Source: an uncultured Muribaculaceae bacterium (lineage in GTDB: Bacteria; Bacteroidota; Bacteroidia; Bacteroidales; Muribaculaceae). Taken from it: a stretch of DNA of 30,214 nt. Within the stretch, counting starts at the first letter, position 1, and the number at the start of each line of letters is the position of its first letter. The DNA is taken from assembly GCA_910584905.1 (NCBI GenBank), contig CAJUCQ010000001.1, positions 1 through 30,214 on the forward strand, read 5' to 3'. The notes under the pieces were generated by a model. The model was not told the DNA's origin and did not search any database. It worked only from the letters and a program-made list of their open reading frames with translations. The position numbers were made by a program, and so were the translations under genes. Below are positions 7,778 to 16,035 of this stretch, piece by piece.

Positions 7778-9268
7778 ATGTTACGTAAAATCCGTATTGC
7801 GCTCGCCTGTGTATTCTGGCTTGGGATAACGGCGCTTTTTCTCGATTTCTCGGGCACGGTCCATGCGTGGCTCGGCTGGATGGCCAAGGTGCAGTTTATC
7901 CCCGCCCTGCTTGCGCTCAACGCCGGCGTAGTACTTGCGCTGGTTGCGCTGACCTTCATCTTCGGCCGTGTCTACTGTTCGGTCATATGCCCCCTTGGAG
8001 TGATGCAGGACGCCTTCGCGCGGCTCGGCCGCATCGGTCGCCGGCGGCGCAACCGCTACTCATACTCCAAGCCGCTGACATGGCTGCGGATTGCATCGCT
8101 CGTCGTTTTCGCCGCCCTTCTTGCGGCGGGGCTTGCCGCATTCGCCGCCATCCTTGAGCCATACAGCATCTACGGGCGCATCGCCGCCTCGTTTCTGACG
8201 CCGCTGTGGGTGTGGGGCAACAACATCTTGGCCCGTGTGGCCGAGCACTACGGCTCGTATGCCTTCTACAGCGTCGACCTGTGGATGCGCGGCCTCGCGG
8301 CGCTCATTCCGGCAGAGGTTATGCTCGTCCTCACGGGCGTGCTCGCATGGCGCAACGGCCGCACCTACTGCAATGCCGTATGCCCCGTAGGCACGGTCCT
8401 CGGCTTTATCTCGCGCTATTCGCTTTTCCGTCCCGTTATCGACACATCGAAGTGCAACGGCTGCGGCCTGTGCGCGCGCCGCTGCAAGGGCGCATGTATC
8501 GACAGCAAGGCGCATGCCATCGACTACTCGCGATGCGTCGCCTGCATGGACTGTATCGGCAACTGCCGTCAGGGGGCCATAAGCTACTCGCGGCGACGCT
8601 TCAGCGGCGTAGGCTCGGACGACGGCGCCGAAGCAACGGATGCCGGACGCCGCGCATTTGTCATCGGCGCGGCCACAGCCGCGGCTACGGCCGCCGTAAG
8701 CGCTCATAAAGCCAAGGTCGACGGCGGTCTCGCTGTCCTTGTCGACAAAAAAGTGCCCGTGCGCGCGGTCCCGGTCCTCCCTCCAGGCGCTGTCGGGCAG
8801 ACTCATTTCTCGCGCCGTTGCACGGCCTGCCAGCTGTGTGTGTCCGTATGCCCCAACGGCGTGCTTCGTCCCTCGTCCGACCCCGCGAGGCTGATGCAGC
8901 CCGAGTGCTCCTACGAGCGCGGTTATTGTCGCCCGGAATGCACGCGCTGTTCGGAGGTGTGTCCTGCCGGAGCCATCCGCCCCGTCACCGCGGCGGAGAA
9001 AACCGCCATACAGCGGGGCCACGCCGTGTGGCTCAAAGACAATTGCGTCGTCCTTTCCGACGGCGTAAGTTGCGGAGCCTGCGCGCGAAATTGTCCCGCC
9101 GGAGCAATAACGATGATTCATTCCGTCACCGGCGACGATGCCTCTCCCGAGATTCCGGCGGTCGACCCCGAGCGTTGCATCGGATGCGGAAAATGCGAGA
9201 CCCTTTGCCCGGCCCGCCCCTTCAGCGCCATTTACGTCGAAGGCAACACCCGACATCGTGAGATATGA
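7778..9268 (+). CDS. NapH-like membrane polyferredoxin fused to an exported polyferredoxin
   Basis: 496 residues in two halves. The first (1 to about 265) is NapH/NosR/CcoG-like: about four membrane segments, two CxxxCP motifs (Cys67/71, Cys198/202) that in this superfamily face the membrane electron-transfer site, and two 4Fe-4S motifs (Cys226/229/232/236 and 253/256/259/263). An internal Tat-like motif GRRAFVIG (290-297) with an Ala-rich helix then precedes a second ferredoxin half with four more motifs (348/351/354/358, 384/388/391/395, 432/435/439 with a Cys before it, and 467/470/473/477). It resembles a NapH-NapG fusion. The likely job is to take electrons from quinol or another membrane donor and pass them to the exported aldo/keto reductase. 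It starts one base after that gene. Confidence 0.82.
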   Translation: MLRKIRIALACVFWLGITALFLDFSGTVHAWLGWMAKVQFIPALLALNAGVVLALVALTFIFGRVYCSVICPLGVMQDAFARLGRIGRRRRNRYSYSKPLTWLRIASLVVFAALLAAGLAAFAAILEPYSIYGRIAASFLTPLWVWGNNILARVAEHYGSYAFYSVDLWMRGLAALIPAEVMLVLTGVLAWRNGRTYCNAVCPVGTVLGFISRYSLFRPVIDTSKCNGCGLCARRCKGACIDSKAHAIDYSRCVACMDCIGNCRQGAISYSRRRFSGVGSDDGAEATDAGRRAFVIGAATAAATAAVSAHKAKVDGGLAVLVDKKVPVRAVPVLPPGAVGQTHFSRRCTACQLCVSVCPNGVLRPSSDPARLMQPECSYERGYCRPECTRCSEVCPAGAIRPVTAAEKTAIQRGHAVWLKDNCVVLSDGVSCGACARNCPAGAITMIHSVTGDDASPEIPAVDPERCIGCGKCETLCPARPFSAIYVEGNTRHREI

Positions 9269-9699
9269 CCGCCGCCCTGATTGAAATACTCCGGGCCGGA
9301 GGCCACACGCTCGTGGTCGGGAACGTCGGGCGCATCGAGACCTTTGACCGCCGCGGCGTCGCCGACCTTTACGAGCTTCTGACTGTCAGGCCCCGATTTC
9401 TGCGCGGCGCCTCCGTGGCCGACAAGGTTGTGGGCAAAGGCGCAGCCGCGCTGATGCTCGCGGGCGGCGTGGCTGCCCTCCACGCCGACGTCATAAGCGA
9501 GCCGGCGCTAAGACTTTTCAAGCGCGCGGCAACGGTCGACGTGACTTACGACGCACTCGTGCCCGGAATACGCAACCGCACAGGCACCGGTCCATGTCCC
9601 GTCGAAAAGCTTTGCGCCGCCACTGACGACATCGCCGAATGTTATGAACTTATATCCGAATTTATAAAATCACAAAATGCAAGCAACCCGCACCAGTAG
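9265..9699 (+). CDS. DUF1893 domain protein
   Basis: 144 residues, overlapping the previous gene by four bases (ATGA), so translationally coupled. The sequence follows the DUF1893 pattern throughout: GGHTLVV near the N-terminus, a central block ASVADKVVGKGAA, the segment VISEPAL, then YDALVP and NRTGTGPCPVE. The family has been placed in the cytidine-deaminase-like superfamily by fold comparison, and no reaction is established for it. No signal peptide or membrane segment is visible, so it should be cytoplasmic. The operon place between a redox pair and a probable vitamin-type transporter suggests handling of a cofactor or nucleobase-like compound, which is inference only. Confidence 0.8.
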   Translation: MTAALIEILRAGGHTLVVGNVGRIETFDRRGVADLYELLTVRPRFLRGASVADKVVGKGAAALMLAGGVAALHADVISEPALRLFKRAATVDVTYDALVPGIRNRTGTGPCPVEKLCAATDDIAECYELISEFIKSQNASNPHQ

Positions 9700-10180
9700 T
9701 CTCCAAGCCGGAGACATCCGCACCTATCTCTACGCCATGCTCTTCGTGGCCGGAAACATCATTCTCCCTCAGCTTTGCCATCTTATGCCTCAGGGCGGCC
9801 TCGTGTGGCTTCCTATATATTTTTTCACTCTCACGGGTGCATACGCCTTCGGGTGGCGCACGGGGCTGATTGTGGCCGTGGCCTCGCCTCTTGTCAATTC
9901 GGCGCTCTTCGCCATGCCTCCGGCCGCCGCGTTGCCGGTGATACTGATGAAATCGGTCCTTCTCGCTTTGTTCGCCGCTTTTGCGGCGCGTAAGGCCGGG
10001 CGTGTGCGCCTGTTGGCCGTTGCCACCGCAGTCATTGCGAGCCAGGCCGTCGGCTCGCTCGGCGAGTGGGCCATTACGGGGTCAGCCGCGACGGCCCTTC
10101 AGGACGTGAGAATAGGCCTGCCCGGAATTCTATTGCAGATTTTCGGTGGCACCGCGCTTCTTCGCGCATTGTTGCGCTGA
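9677..10180 (+). CDS. ECF-transporter S-component-like membrane protein
   Basis: 167 residues, mostly hydrophobic, with five or six membrane segments (about 17-35, 42-58, 60-77, 83-102, 108-124 and 145-165). The size, the segment pattern and the stretch GAYAFGWRTGLIVAVASPLV resemble substrate-capture (S) subunits of energy-coupling-factor transporters, which bind vitamins or small cofactors. No ECF ATPase or T subunit lies next to it, so it would have to share a module coded elsewhere, as group II ECF systems do. It overlaps the DUF1893 gene by 23 bases and is the last gene of the operon. The substrate cannot be told from the sequence, and another small-membrane-protein family is possible. 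Confidence 0.6.
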   Translation: MQATRTSSLQAGDIRTYLYAMLFVAGNIILPQLCHLMPQGGLVWLPIYFFTLTGAYAFGWRTGLIVAVASPLVNSALFAMPPAAALPVILMKSVLLALFAAFAARKAGRVRLLAVATAVIASQAVGSLGEWAITGSAATALQDVRIGLPGILLQIFGGTALLRALLR

Positions 10181-10207
10181 GGCCTGCACCGCGCCGGACT
10201 TCCTGCG

Positions 10208-11674
10208 TTACAGCGACTGTTTTCGGGCGGCGTCGAGGCGCAGAAGCACAAACAGCAGGATTGTGAAGCCCCAAAGCGACGACCCTCCGTAGCTGAAGAA
10301 GGGCAGGGGGATGCCGATGACGGGACACAGCCCGATGACCATGCCGATATTGATGCAGAAGTGGAATGCGAAATACGACGCCACGCAGTAGGCATATACT
10401 CGCGTGAACGTGTTGGGCTGGCGCTCGCCTATGGCTATGACTCTCAGGATGAGGGCGAGAAACAAAAGCGTGACGATGGCCGAGCCGATGAAGCCTTCTT
10501 CTTCGCCAATGGTGCAGAAGATGAAGTCGGTGTGCTGTTCGGGCACGTATTTGAGCTTTGTCTGGGTGCCGTTGAGGAAGCCTTTTCCGGCGAATCCGCC
10601 GGAGCCGATGGCAATTTTCGACTGGTTGACGTTGTAGCCCGTGCCCCGAAGGTCTTCGACAATGCCGAGGGCCACTTTGATGCGCATTTGCTGGTGGGGC
10701 TGGAGCACCTTGTCGAAGGCGGCGTTGACCGAGAACAGGAAGGCCGTGGCAAGCAAGGCCGTGCATACGGGAATCCACAGCTTCGACCGTGTGAAGGCGA
10801 GCACGGCGATGTAGAGCGTGCCGACGCCGATGGCTCCGAGCATCACGGTAAGGATGGGCGTGTCGACCCCGCAGATGTCGGCTACGGCGATGCCTGCTCC
10901 GACGAGCGCGTACCATATCAGGAGGTTGCGGACGGGCTGGAGGCGCTTGGTGTATAGCGCCGTCATGACGATGCTCACCACTACGACCATCACCAGAACG
11001 GCAAACTCGCCCGTGGGGACTCCGACCACGAGTGTGTCGGCGAATTTGAGGTCGACAACGAAGATGACAACCGCGAACATCGCCGCGAAAAGTATGAGCC
11101 CGCTCATGCCCTCGCGGTAGAGGACGAAGAAGAGCGACATGAACGTCAGGGCCGACCCCGTTTCGTTTTGTGCGAGGATAAGCACAATGGGCAGGAATAT
11201 TATCAGAAAGGCGCGAGCATAGTTTTTCCACGACGAGTTCAGCACGAAATGATAGCCGCTGAATAGTTTGGCCAAAGCGAGCGCTGTAGCGAATTTTGCA
11301 AATTCCGCAGGCTGTAGGCTCATGGCTCCGAGTGATATCCACGAGCGCGAGCCTTTGATGTCATGGGCCACGAAGGGCGTGATGAGCAACAATATAAGCA
11401 GGGCTACGTAGATTGGGAAGGCGTAGGTCTCGTAAATGCGCGAGTTCACCATCAGGAGCACGAATCCGAGAATCAGCGACAGACCTATCCAGCGGAGCTG
11501 TTTGCCTGAAAATTCAGTGTATGCGAACATCGATGCGTCGTCGAAATCGTAGCTTGCGGCGTATATGCTCACCATGCCGGCAAGCACCATAATCATGTAG
11601 ATGATGATGGTGGGCCAGTCAAGATTGCGGAAGATCTCGAGGGCGTCGTTACTTCTTCTTGCTTGAGGGCACAT
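10208..11674 (-). CDS. rodA: Rod-shape peptidoglycan glycosyltransferase RodA
   Basis: SEDS-family membrane enzyme that polymerises lipid II into glycan strands in the elongasome, working with its partner transpeptidase PBP2, encoded just upstream. 488 residues with about ten or more membrane helices. Typical blocks are GSRSWISLGAMSLQPAEFAK, AQNETGSALTF, QSKIAIGSGGFAGKG and PEQHTDFIF with Asp383. At 488 residues it is longer than the roughly 370 of E. coli RodA. The extra length lies in the middle, where additional hydrophobic segments (about 190-300) separate the conserved halves, a form seen in Bacteroidetes. The start overlaps the end of mrdA by 26 bases. Confidence 0.94.
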   Translation of the reverse strand: MCPQARRSNDALEIFRNLDWPTIIIYMIMVLAGMVSIYAASYDFDDASMFAYTEFSGKQLRWIGLSLILGFVLLMVNSRIYETYAFPIYVALLILLLITPFVAHDIKGSRSWISLGAMSLQPAEFAKFATALALAKLFSGYHFVLNSSWKNYARAFLIIFLPIVLILAQNETGSALTFMSLFFVLYREGMSGLILFAAMFAVVIFVVDLKFADTLVVGVPTGEFAVLVMVVVVSIVMTALYTKRLQPVRNLLIWYALVGAGIAVADICGVDTPILTVMLGAIGVGTLYIAVLAFTRSKLWIPVCTALLATAFLFSVNAAFDKVLQPHQQMRIKVALGIVEDLRGTGYNVNQSKIAIGSGGFAGKGFLNGTQTKLKYVPEQHTDFIFCTIGEEEGFIGSAIVTLLFLALILRVIAIGERQPNTFTRVYAYCVASYFAFHFCINIGMVIGLCPVIGIPLPFFSYGGSSLWGFTILLFVLLRLDAARKQSL

Positions 11675-13505
11675 TGTAGAATATCGATGAGTTCAACATT
11701 TGGGTCTCCATCCCTTTCCGCGACGGGTGGATGGTGCCCTTGAGGTATTTTTCCATGACCAGCGAGCCAATGGGGACGCCGTATGTGGCGCCCCAGCCGC
11801 CGTTCTCGACGTAGACGGCCACGGCAATCTTTGGCTCCTGATAGGGGGCGAATCCCATGAAGGCCGAGTGGTCTTTGCCGTGGGGGTTCTGGGCAGTGCC
11901 GGTCTTGCCGCAGACTTCGATGTCCGGGATGGCGGCGCGGCGACATGTGCCGCCGGTGACGGCCATGCGCATGCCCTCGGCTACGGCTTCGTAGTGGCGT
12001 CGTTCGATGCCGGGATAGCGGAGCGAGTCGGTCGACGACGGGAGCACCGTGTCCTGAATGGCCTTGACCACATGAGGCGTGCGGAAGAAGCCGCGGTTGG
12101 CTATGGTGGCTCCGAGGTTGGCGATCTGGAGGGGGGTGGCGAGGATTTCGCCCTGACCGATAGACACGGATATTATCGTGTTGGCGCTCCAGTGGCCTTC
12201 TCCGTAGAATTTGTTGTAGAAGCGGTCGTTGGGGAGGAAGCCTCGGCTTTCGGAGGGGAGGTCGACGCCCAGTTTGTAGCCGTAGCCCATGGCGACGAGA
12301 TGATTTTTCCACACCTCGAAAGCCTTGGCCGAGGAGCCGTATTTGCTCCGGCGGTCAATCATGGCTTTGAATCCCCAGCAGAAGTAGGCGTTGCATGAGG
12401 TCTGGAGCGCAGGTTTCAGGGGCAGGGGCGAGCCGTGGGCGTGGCATCCCACGCGCAGCCCGCCGTTGATATATCCGTGATAGCATGGGTAGGCTGTGTT
12501 GAGGTCGATTATCCCTTCCTGAAGCAGAATCAGACCTTGTGTGGGCTTGAAGGTCGAGCCGGGAGGGTATGCGCCCATGAGCGCGCGGTCGAAGAGCGGC
12601 CAGCGCTCGTCGTTGACCAGCGCCTTGTAGTTTTTGCCGCGTTCGCGCCCGACGAGCAGGCGGGGGTCGTAGCCGGGGGTGGACACCATGCATAGGATTT
12701 CGCCCGTGGCCGGTTCTATTGCCACGACGGCGCCGCGCTTGCCTGTCATGAGCGATTCGGCGTACTCCTGAAGGCGGATGTCGAGGCTGAGCGTGAGGTC
12801 GCGCCCCGACACGGGTTTTACGTCGTTGGCGCCGTTTTCGTAGCGGCCCTGAATGCGTCCGCGGGCATCGCGGATAAGGATTTCTACGCCTTTGATGCCG
12901 CGCAGGTAGCGTTCGTAGCTTTTTTCGACGCCGAGGTCGCCCGTGTAGTCGCCGGCGGCGTAGTAGTCGTCGCGGTCGATGTCGGCCTGCGACACTTCGC
13001 GGATGTTGCCGAGGACGTTTGGCGCTGTCGGGTGCTTGTATTGCCGGAGGATGCGCTTCTGGATAAAGAATCCGGGGAAGCGGTAGAGTTTTTCCTGAAG
13101 GCGCCCGTAGTCCTGAGCTGAGAGCTGGGCGATTAGGCGCTGGGGCGTGTACGACGAATATCCGGCTGACGAGCGCATGTCGGCGAAGCGGCGCAGAAGC
13201 TCGTCGGGTGTGATATTGAGCGTGTGGCAGAAGTCGAGGGTGTCGAAGGACTGGACGTCGCGCGGGATGAGCATCACGTCGTAGGCCGGCTGGTTGTAGA
13301 CGACGAGCTCGCCGTTGCGGTCGTAAATAAGACCGCGCGACGGATATACCGTTTTTTTCAGGAATGCGTTCGAGTCGGCGGAGCGCTTGTATTTGGCGTC
13401 GTTGAGCTGAAGGTCGAAAAGACGCCCGATGAATATCAGCGCAATGATTATGATGAAGCCGCCGATGACGTATTTGCGTTTTTCGAGATTATAGTCTTTT
13501 CTCAC
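11649..13505 (-). CDS. mrdA: Penicillin-binding protein 2 (elongasome transpeptidase)
   Basis: Class B penicillin-binding protein that cross-links peptidoglycan during side-wall growth together with RodA. 618 residues. One N-terminal membrane anchor (about 11-29) is followed by the pedestal domain (SRGLIYDRNGELV at its start) and the transpeptidase domain. All three catalytic motifs are present: SxxK as Ser317-TFK320, SxN as Ser370-C-N372, and KTG beginning at Lys534. It overlaps mreD by 17 bases and rodA by 26 bases, so the three are translationally linked. Confidence 0.95.
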   Translation of the reverse strand: MRKDYNLEKRKYVIGGFIIIIALIFIGRLFDLQLNDAKYKRSADSNAFLKKTVYPSRGLIYDRNGELVVYNQPAYDVMLIPRDVQSFDTLDFCHTLNITPDELLRRFADMRSSAGYSSYTPQRLIAQLSAQDYGRLQEKLYRFPGFFIQKRILRQYKHPTAPNVLGNIREVSQADIDRDDYYAAGDYTGDLGVEKSYERYLRGIKGVEILIRDARGRIQGRYENGANDVKPVSGRDLTLSLDIRLQEYAESLMTGKRGAVVAIEPATGEILCMVSTPGYDPRLLVGRERGKNYKALVNDERWPLFDRALMGAYPPGSTFKPTQGLILLQEGIIDLNTAYPCYHGYINGGLRVGCHAHGSPLPLKPALQTSCNAYFCWGFKAMIDRRSKYGSSAKAFEVWKNHLVAMGYGYKLGVDLPSESRGFLPNDRFYNKFYGEGHWSANTIISVSIGQGEILATPLQIANLGATIANRGFFRTPHVVKAIQDTVLPSSTDSLRYPGIERRHYEAVAEGMRMAVTGGTCRRAAIPDIEVCGKTGTAQNPHGKDHSAFMGFAPYQEPKIAVAVYVENGGWGATYGVPIGSLVMEKYLKGTIHPSRKGMETQMLNSSIFYNVPSSKKK

Positions 13506-14010
13506 GTCGGCGAATCAGTAAGCTGTCAAGGGTGTAAAGGAGGAGGAATGTGTAGAGCGTCGAGGCGATGATACGCGTGAACATCAGCCGGGGGATGAAA
13601 ATCTGGAAGGCTTCGATGCTGAAGATTAGTGTGCAAAATATCAGTGATAGCGTCAGCAGATACTTCAGAAACTCTGCCGAACCCATTGACTGCGACGAGG
13701 GCGAGCGCCCCGCAAGGTCGTCGTCCATCGTCACGTAGAGATGGAACACGGGCTTGCGCGCGAAGGCGAGTATCGTGCAGCTCAGGGCGTTCATGCCGGG
13801 GGTGTCGGCGAAGAGGTCCATTCCGAATCCGGCGAGAAAGCCGAGGAGCACCGAGAGGTTGGTGCTCATGGTCACCGGAAGCATCACTATGAGGTATATG
13901 AACACGAAGGGCACGGCCACGTTGAACAGCACCATGTGGTCGAACACAAGAGCCTGCAACGGCACCAGCAAGAGGTAGGAGATGATGAAGCGGATGGTGA
14001 AATGGCTCAT
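13489..14010 (-). CDS. mreD: Rod-shape-determining protein MreD
   Basis: Small membrane protein of the elongasome that works with MreC. 173 residues with about five membrane segments (around 7-28, 31-52, 57-82, 108-134 and 140-162). The family is poorly conserved in sequence, so the call relies on size, topology, and position between mreC (2-base gap) and mrdA (17-base overlap). Confidence 0.88.
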   Translation of the reverse strand: MSHFTIRFIISYLLLVPLQALVFDHMVLFNVAVPFVFIYLIVMLPVTMSTNLSVLLGFLAGFGMDLFADTPGMNALSCTILAFARKPVFHLYVTMDDDLAGRSPSSQSMGSAEFLKYLLTLSLIFCTLIFSIEAFQIFIPRLMFTRIIASTLYTFLLLYTLDSLLIRRREKRL

Positions 14011-14012
14011 GG

Positions 14013-14882
14013 TCAGTTGCCGAAGGGGTTGCGTTTGGCGTCGTCTTTTTCGCCGCGGGTGAGGGAGTCGAGTTCGGCGCGCCGGTTGTTGACGACAACC
14101 TGCACGTTTCCGAGGGTGGTGAAGTCAGCCAGCAGGCGCACGCGCAGCGTAAAGAAGTTTTCGTTGTGCTCGCTGTTGTCAGGCATGATTACGCCCACGG
14201 GTAGGCCTTCGGGGAAAACGGCCGAGTAGCCCGAGGTGACAATCGTGTCGCCGGTTTTGAACACCGTGTGGCGCGGGAGCTCTTCGAGCAGGGCCTCGCG
14301 CGGGTCTCTGCCGTCCCAGACGAGCGACCCGAAGTAGTCGCTGCGTTTGATTTTGCAGCTGAGTCTGAAGTTGGGGTTGAGGAGTGAAATCACGCGTGCG
14401 CTTCCGAGGCCTACGTTGCTGACGATGCCGACGACGCCGTTCTGGTCGATGACTCCGAGCTCGGGCCGCACGCCCGCGCGCGTTCCCTTGTTGATGGTGA
14501 TGTAGTTGAAGGGGCGGGCGATGCTGTTGTTGATGACGTGGGCCACGATGAAGTCGAAGTGGCGCACGCCGGAGTCGACCACGAGTGTGTCGGTATAGCC
14601 TGCTTCCCTCAGGGCTTCGATTTTCTCGTTCTGCGCGGCGATTTCAGCCTGCAGTTCGGCGTTTCGTCGGTTGAGATCCTCGTTGATGCTCCGAAGGTTG
14701 AGATACGAGCTGAGCATGCTTCCGCTTTTGTAGACCGACGACACGGCCCGCCCGGCACTCGTGAGGTAGAGATGCCGGTGGTAGGGGTTAGAGTTGAAGA
14801 GCAGGGTGCAGCTTATAATCACGAATATGGCGAAAACAAACCACTTGCTGTTCTTGCGGAAGAAGAGATATAGCTCGTTCAT
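14013..14882 (-). CDS. mreC: Rod-shape-determining protein MreC
   Basis: Bitopic membrane protein that activates PBP2 and links it to MreB. 289 residues: one N-terminal membrane helix (about 14-30), a coiled coil (about 60-100, with NEDLNRRNAELQAEIAAQNE), and a periplasmic double beta-barrel domain with the usual VINNS, NKGTRAGV and GVVGIVSNVG segments. The C-terminal 30 residues are charged and look disordered. It lies 69 bases after mreB, the widest gap inside the mreBCD-mrdA-rodA run. Confidence 0.94.
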   Translation of the reverse strand: MNELYLFFRKNSKWFVFAIFVIISCTLLFNSNPYHRHLYLTSAGRAVSSVYKSGSMLSSYLNLRSINEDLNRRNAELQAEIAAQNEKIEALREAGYTDTLVVDSGVRHFDFIVAHVINNSIARPFNYITINKGTRAGVRPELGVIDQNGVVGIVSNVGLGSARVISLLNPNFRLSCKIKRSDYFGSLVWDGRDPREALLEELPRHTVFKTGDTIVTSGYSAVFPEGLPVGVIMPDNSEHNENFFTLRVRLLADFTTLGNVQVVVNNRRAELDSLTRGEKDDAKRNPFGN

Positions 14883-14951
14883 TGAAGCGTATGGCGCCGT
14901 CCGGACAGCGCTTTATGCGCCTCCGGGCGGCGAGGTTCGGATGATCCGTGG

Positions 14952-15971
14952 TCAGCGGATGAGAAATTTGAATTTGTCGACGTTTTTGAGGGCGACACCG
15001 GTGCCTTTGGCCACGGCGAGCAGGGGGTCTTCGGCCGTGTGGAACTGGATGCCGATTTTGTCCGTGAGGCGCTTTTCGAGGCCGCGCAGGAGGGCGCCGC
15101 CGCCGGCGAGGTAGATGCCGTTGCGGACGATGTCGGCGTAGAGTTCGGGGGGAGTCTGCTCAAGGGCGCTGAGCACGGCGGCTTCGATTTTCGAGATTGT
15201 CTTCTCGATGCAGTGGCTCACTTCCTGATAGCTTACGGGCACTTCGAGCGGCAGCGACGTCATGAGGTTGGGGCCGTGGACGATGTAGTCCTCGGGCGGG
15301 TTTTCAAGCTCGGTGAGGGCCGAGCCGACGTGCATCTTGATTTGCTCGGCCGTGCGCACCCCCACTTTGAGGTTGTGGGCGCGGCGCATGTGGTTGAGGA
15401 TGTCTTCGGTGAGGTCGTCGCCGGCAATCTGGATGCTCTTGTTGGAGACGATGCCGCCGAGGGATATGACGGCGATTTCGGTGGTGCCGCCGCCTATGTC
15501 GACAATCATGTTTCCTTCGGGGGCTTCGACGTCGAGGCCGATGCCGAGGGCGGCGGCCATGGGTTCGTAGATCATGTAGACGTCGCGGCCGTCGGCATGC
15601 TCGGACGAGTCGCGGACGGCGCGGATTTCAACTTCGGTCGAACCCGAGGGGATGCCTACGACCATGCGGAGCGAGGGCGAGAACCAGTTGCTTTTGGCGC
15701 TTGCTTTCTTGACGAGTCCGCGGATCATGAGTTCGGCGGCGTTGAAGTCGGCGATGACGCCTTGGCGGAGGGGGCGCACCGTGCGGATGCCGGGGTGGCC
15801 CTTGCCTTCCATGAGGTGGGCTTCCTTGCCGACGGCGATGAGCTTTTCGGTGCGCGTGTCAAGAGCCACGATCGAGGGCTCGTTGATGACGATTTTATCA
15901 TTGTGGATGATAATCGTGTTGGCCGTGCCCAAGTCCATGGCTATTTCTTTCGTAAGGGAGAAGAATCGCAT
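14952..15971 (-). CDS. mreB: Rod-shape-determining protein MreB (actin homologue)
   Basis: Cytoskeletal ATPase whose membrane-bound filaments guide the elongasome. The 339-residue length is normal for the family. Phosphate loop 1 (DLGTANTIIIHNDKIVINEP) and the second phosphate motif (VDIGGGTTEIAVISLGGIV) are both intact, and the adenosine region has GIYLAGGGALLRGLE. It follows purH after a 64-base gap with no obvious terminator, so it is likely transcribed from the purH promoter. Confidence 0.97.
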   Translation of the reverse strand: MRFFSLTKEIAMDLGTANTIIIHNDKIVINEPSIVALDTRTEKLIAVGKEAHLMEGKGHPGIRTVRPLRQGVIADFNAAELMIRGLVKKASAKSNWFSPSLRMVVGIPSGSTEVEIRAVRDSSEHADGRDVYMIYEPMAAALGIGLDVEAPEGNMIVDIGGGTTEIAVISLGGIVSNKSIQIAGDDLTEDILNHMRRAHNLKVGVRTAEQIKMHVGSALTELENPPEDYIVHGPNLMTSLPLEVPVSYQEVSHCIEKTISKIEAAVLSALEQTPPELYADIVRNGIYLAGGGALLRGLEKRLTDKIGIQFHTAEDPLLAVAKGTGVALKNVDKFKFLIR

Positions 15972-16035
15972 TTGAGATGTGGGATGAGAGGGGTTGCTGT
16001 AAGTTAGTGCGGTAGAGGAGAGCGGATTGGTTTAA

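Noticed and set aside
8060..9256. A 398-codon minus-strand frame opposite the polyferredoxin gene
   Set aside because: Antisense shadow; the plus strand has six well-formed 4Fe-4S motifs.
15972..16035. A separate promoter for mreB
   Set aside because: No TAnnTTTG box was found on the minus strand in this gap.
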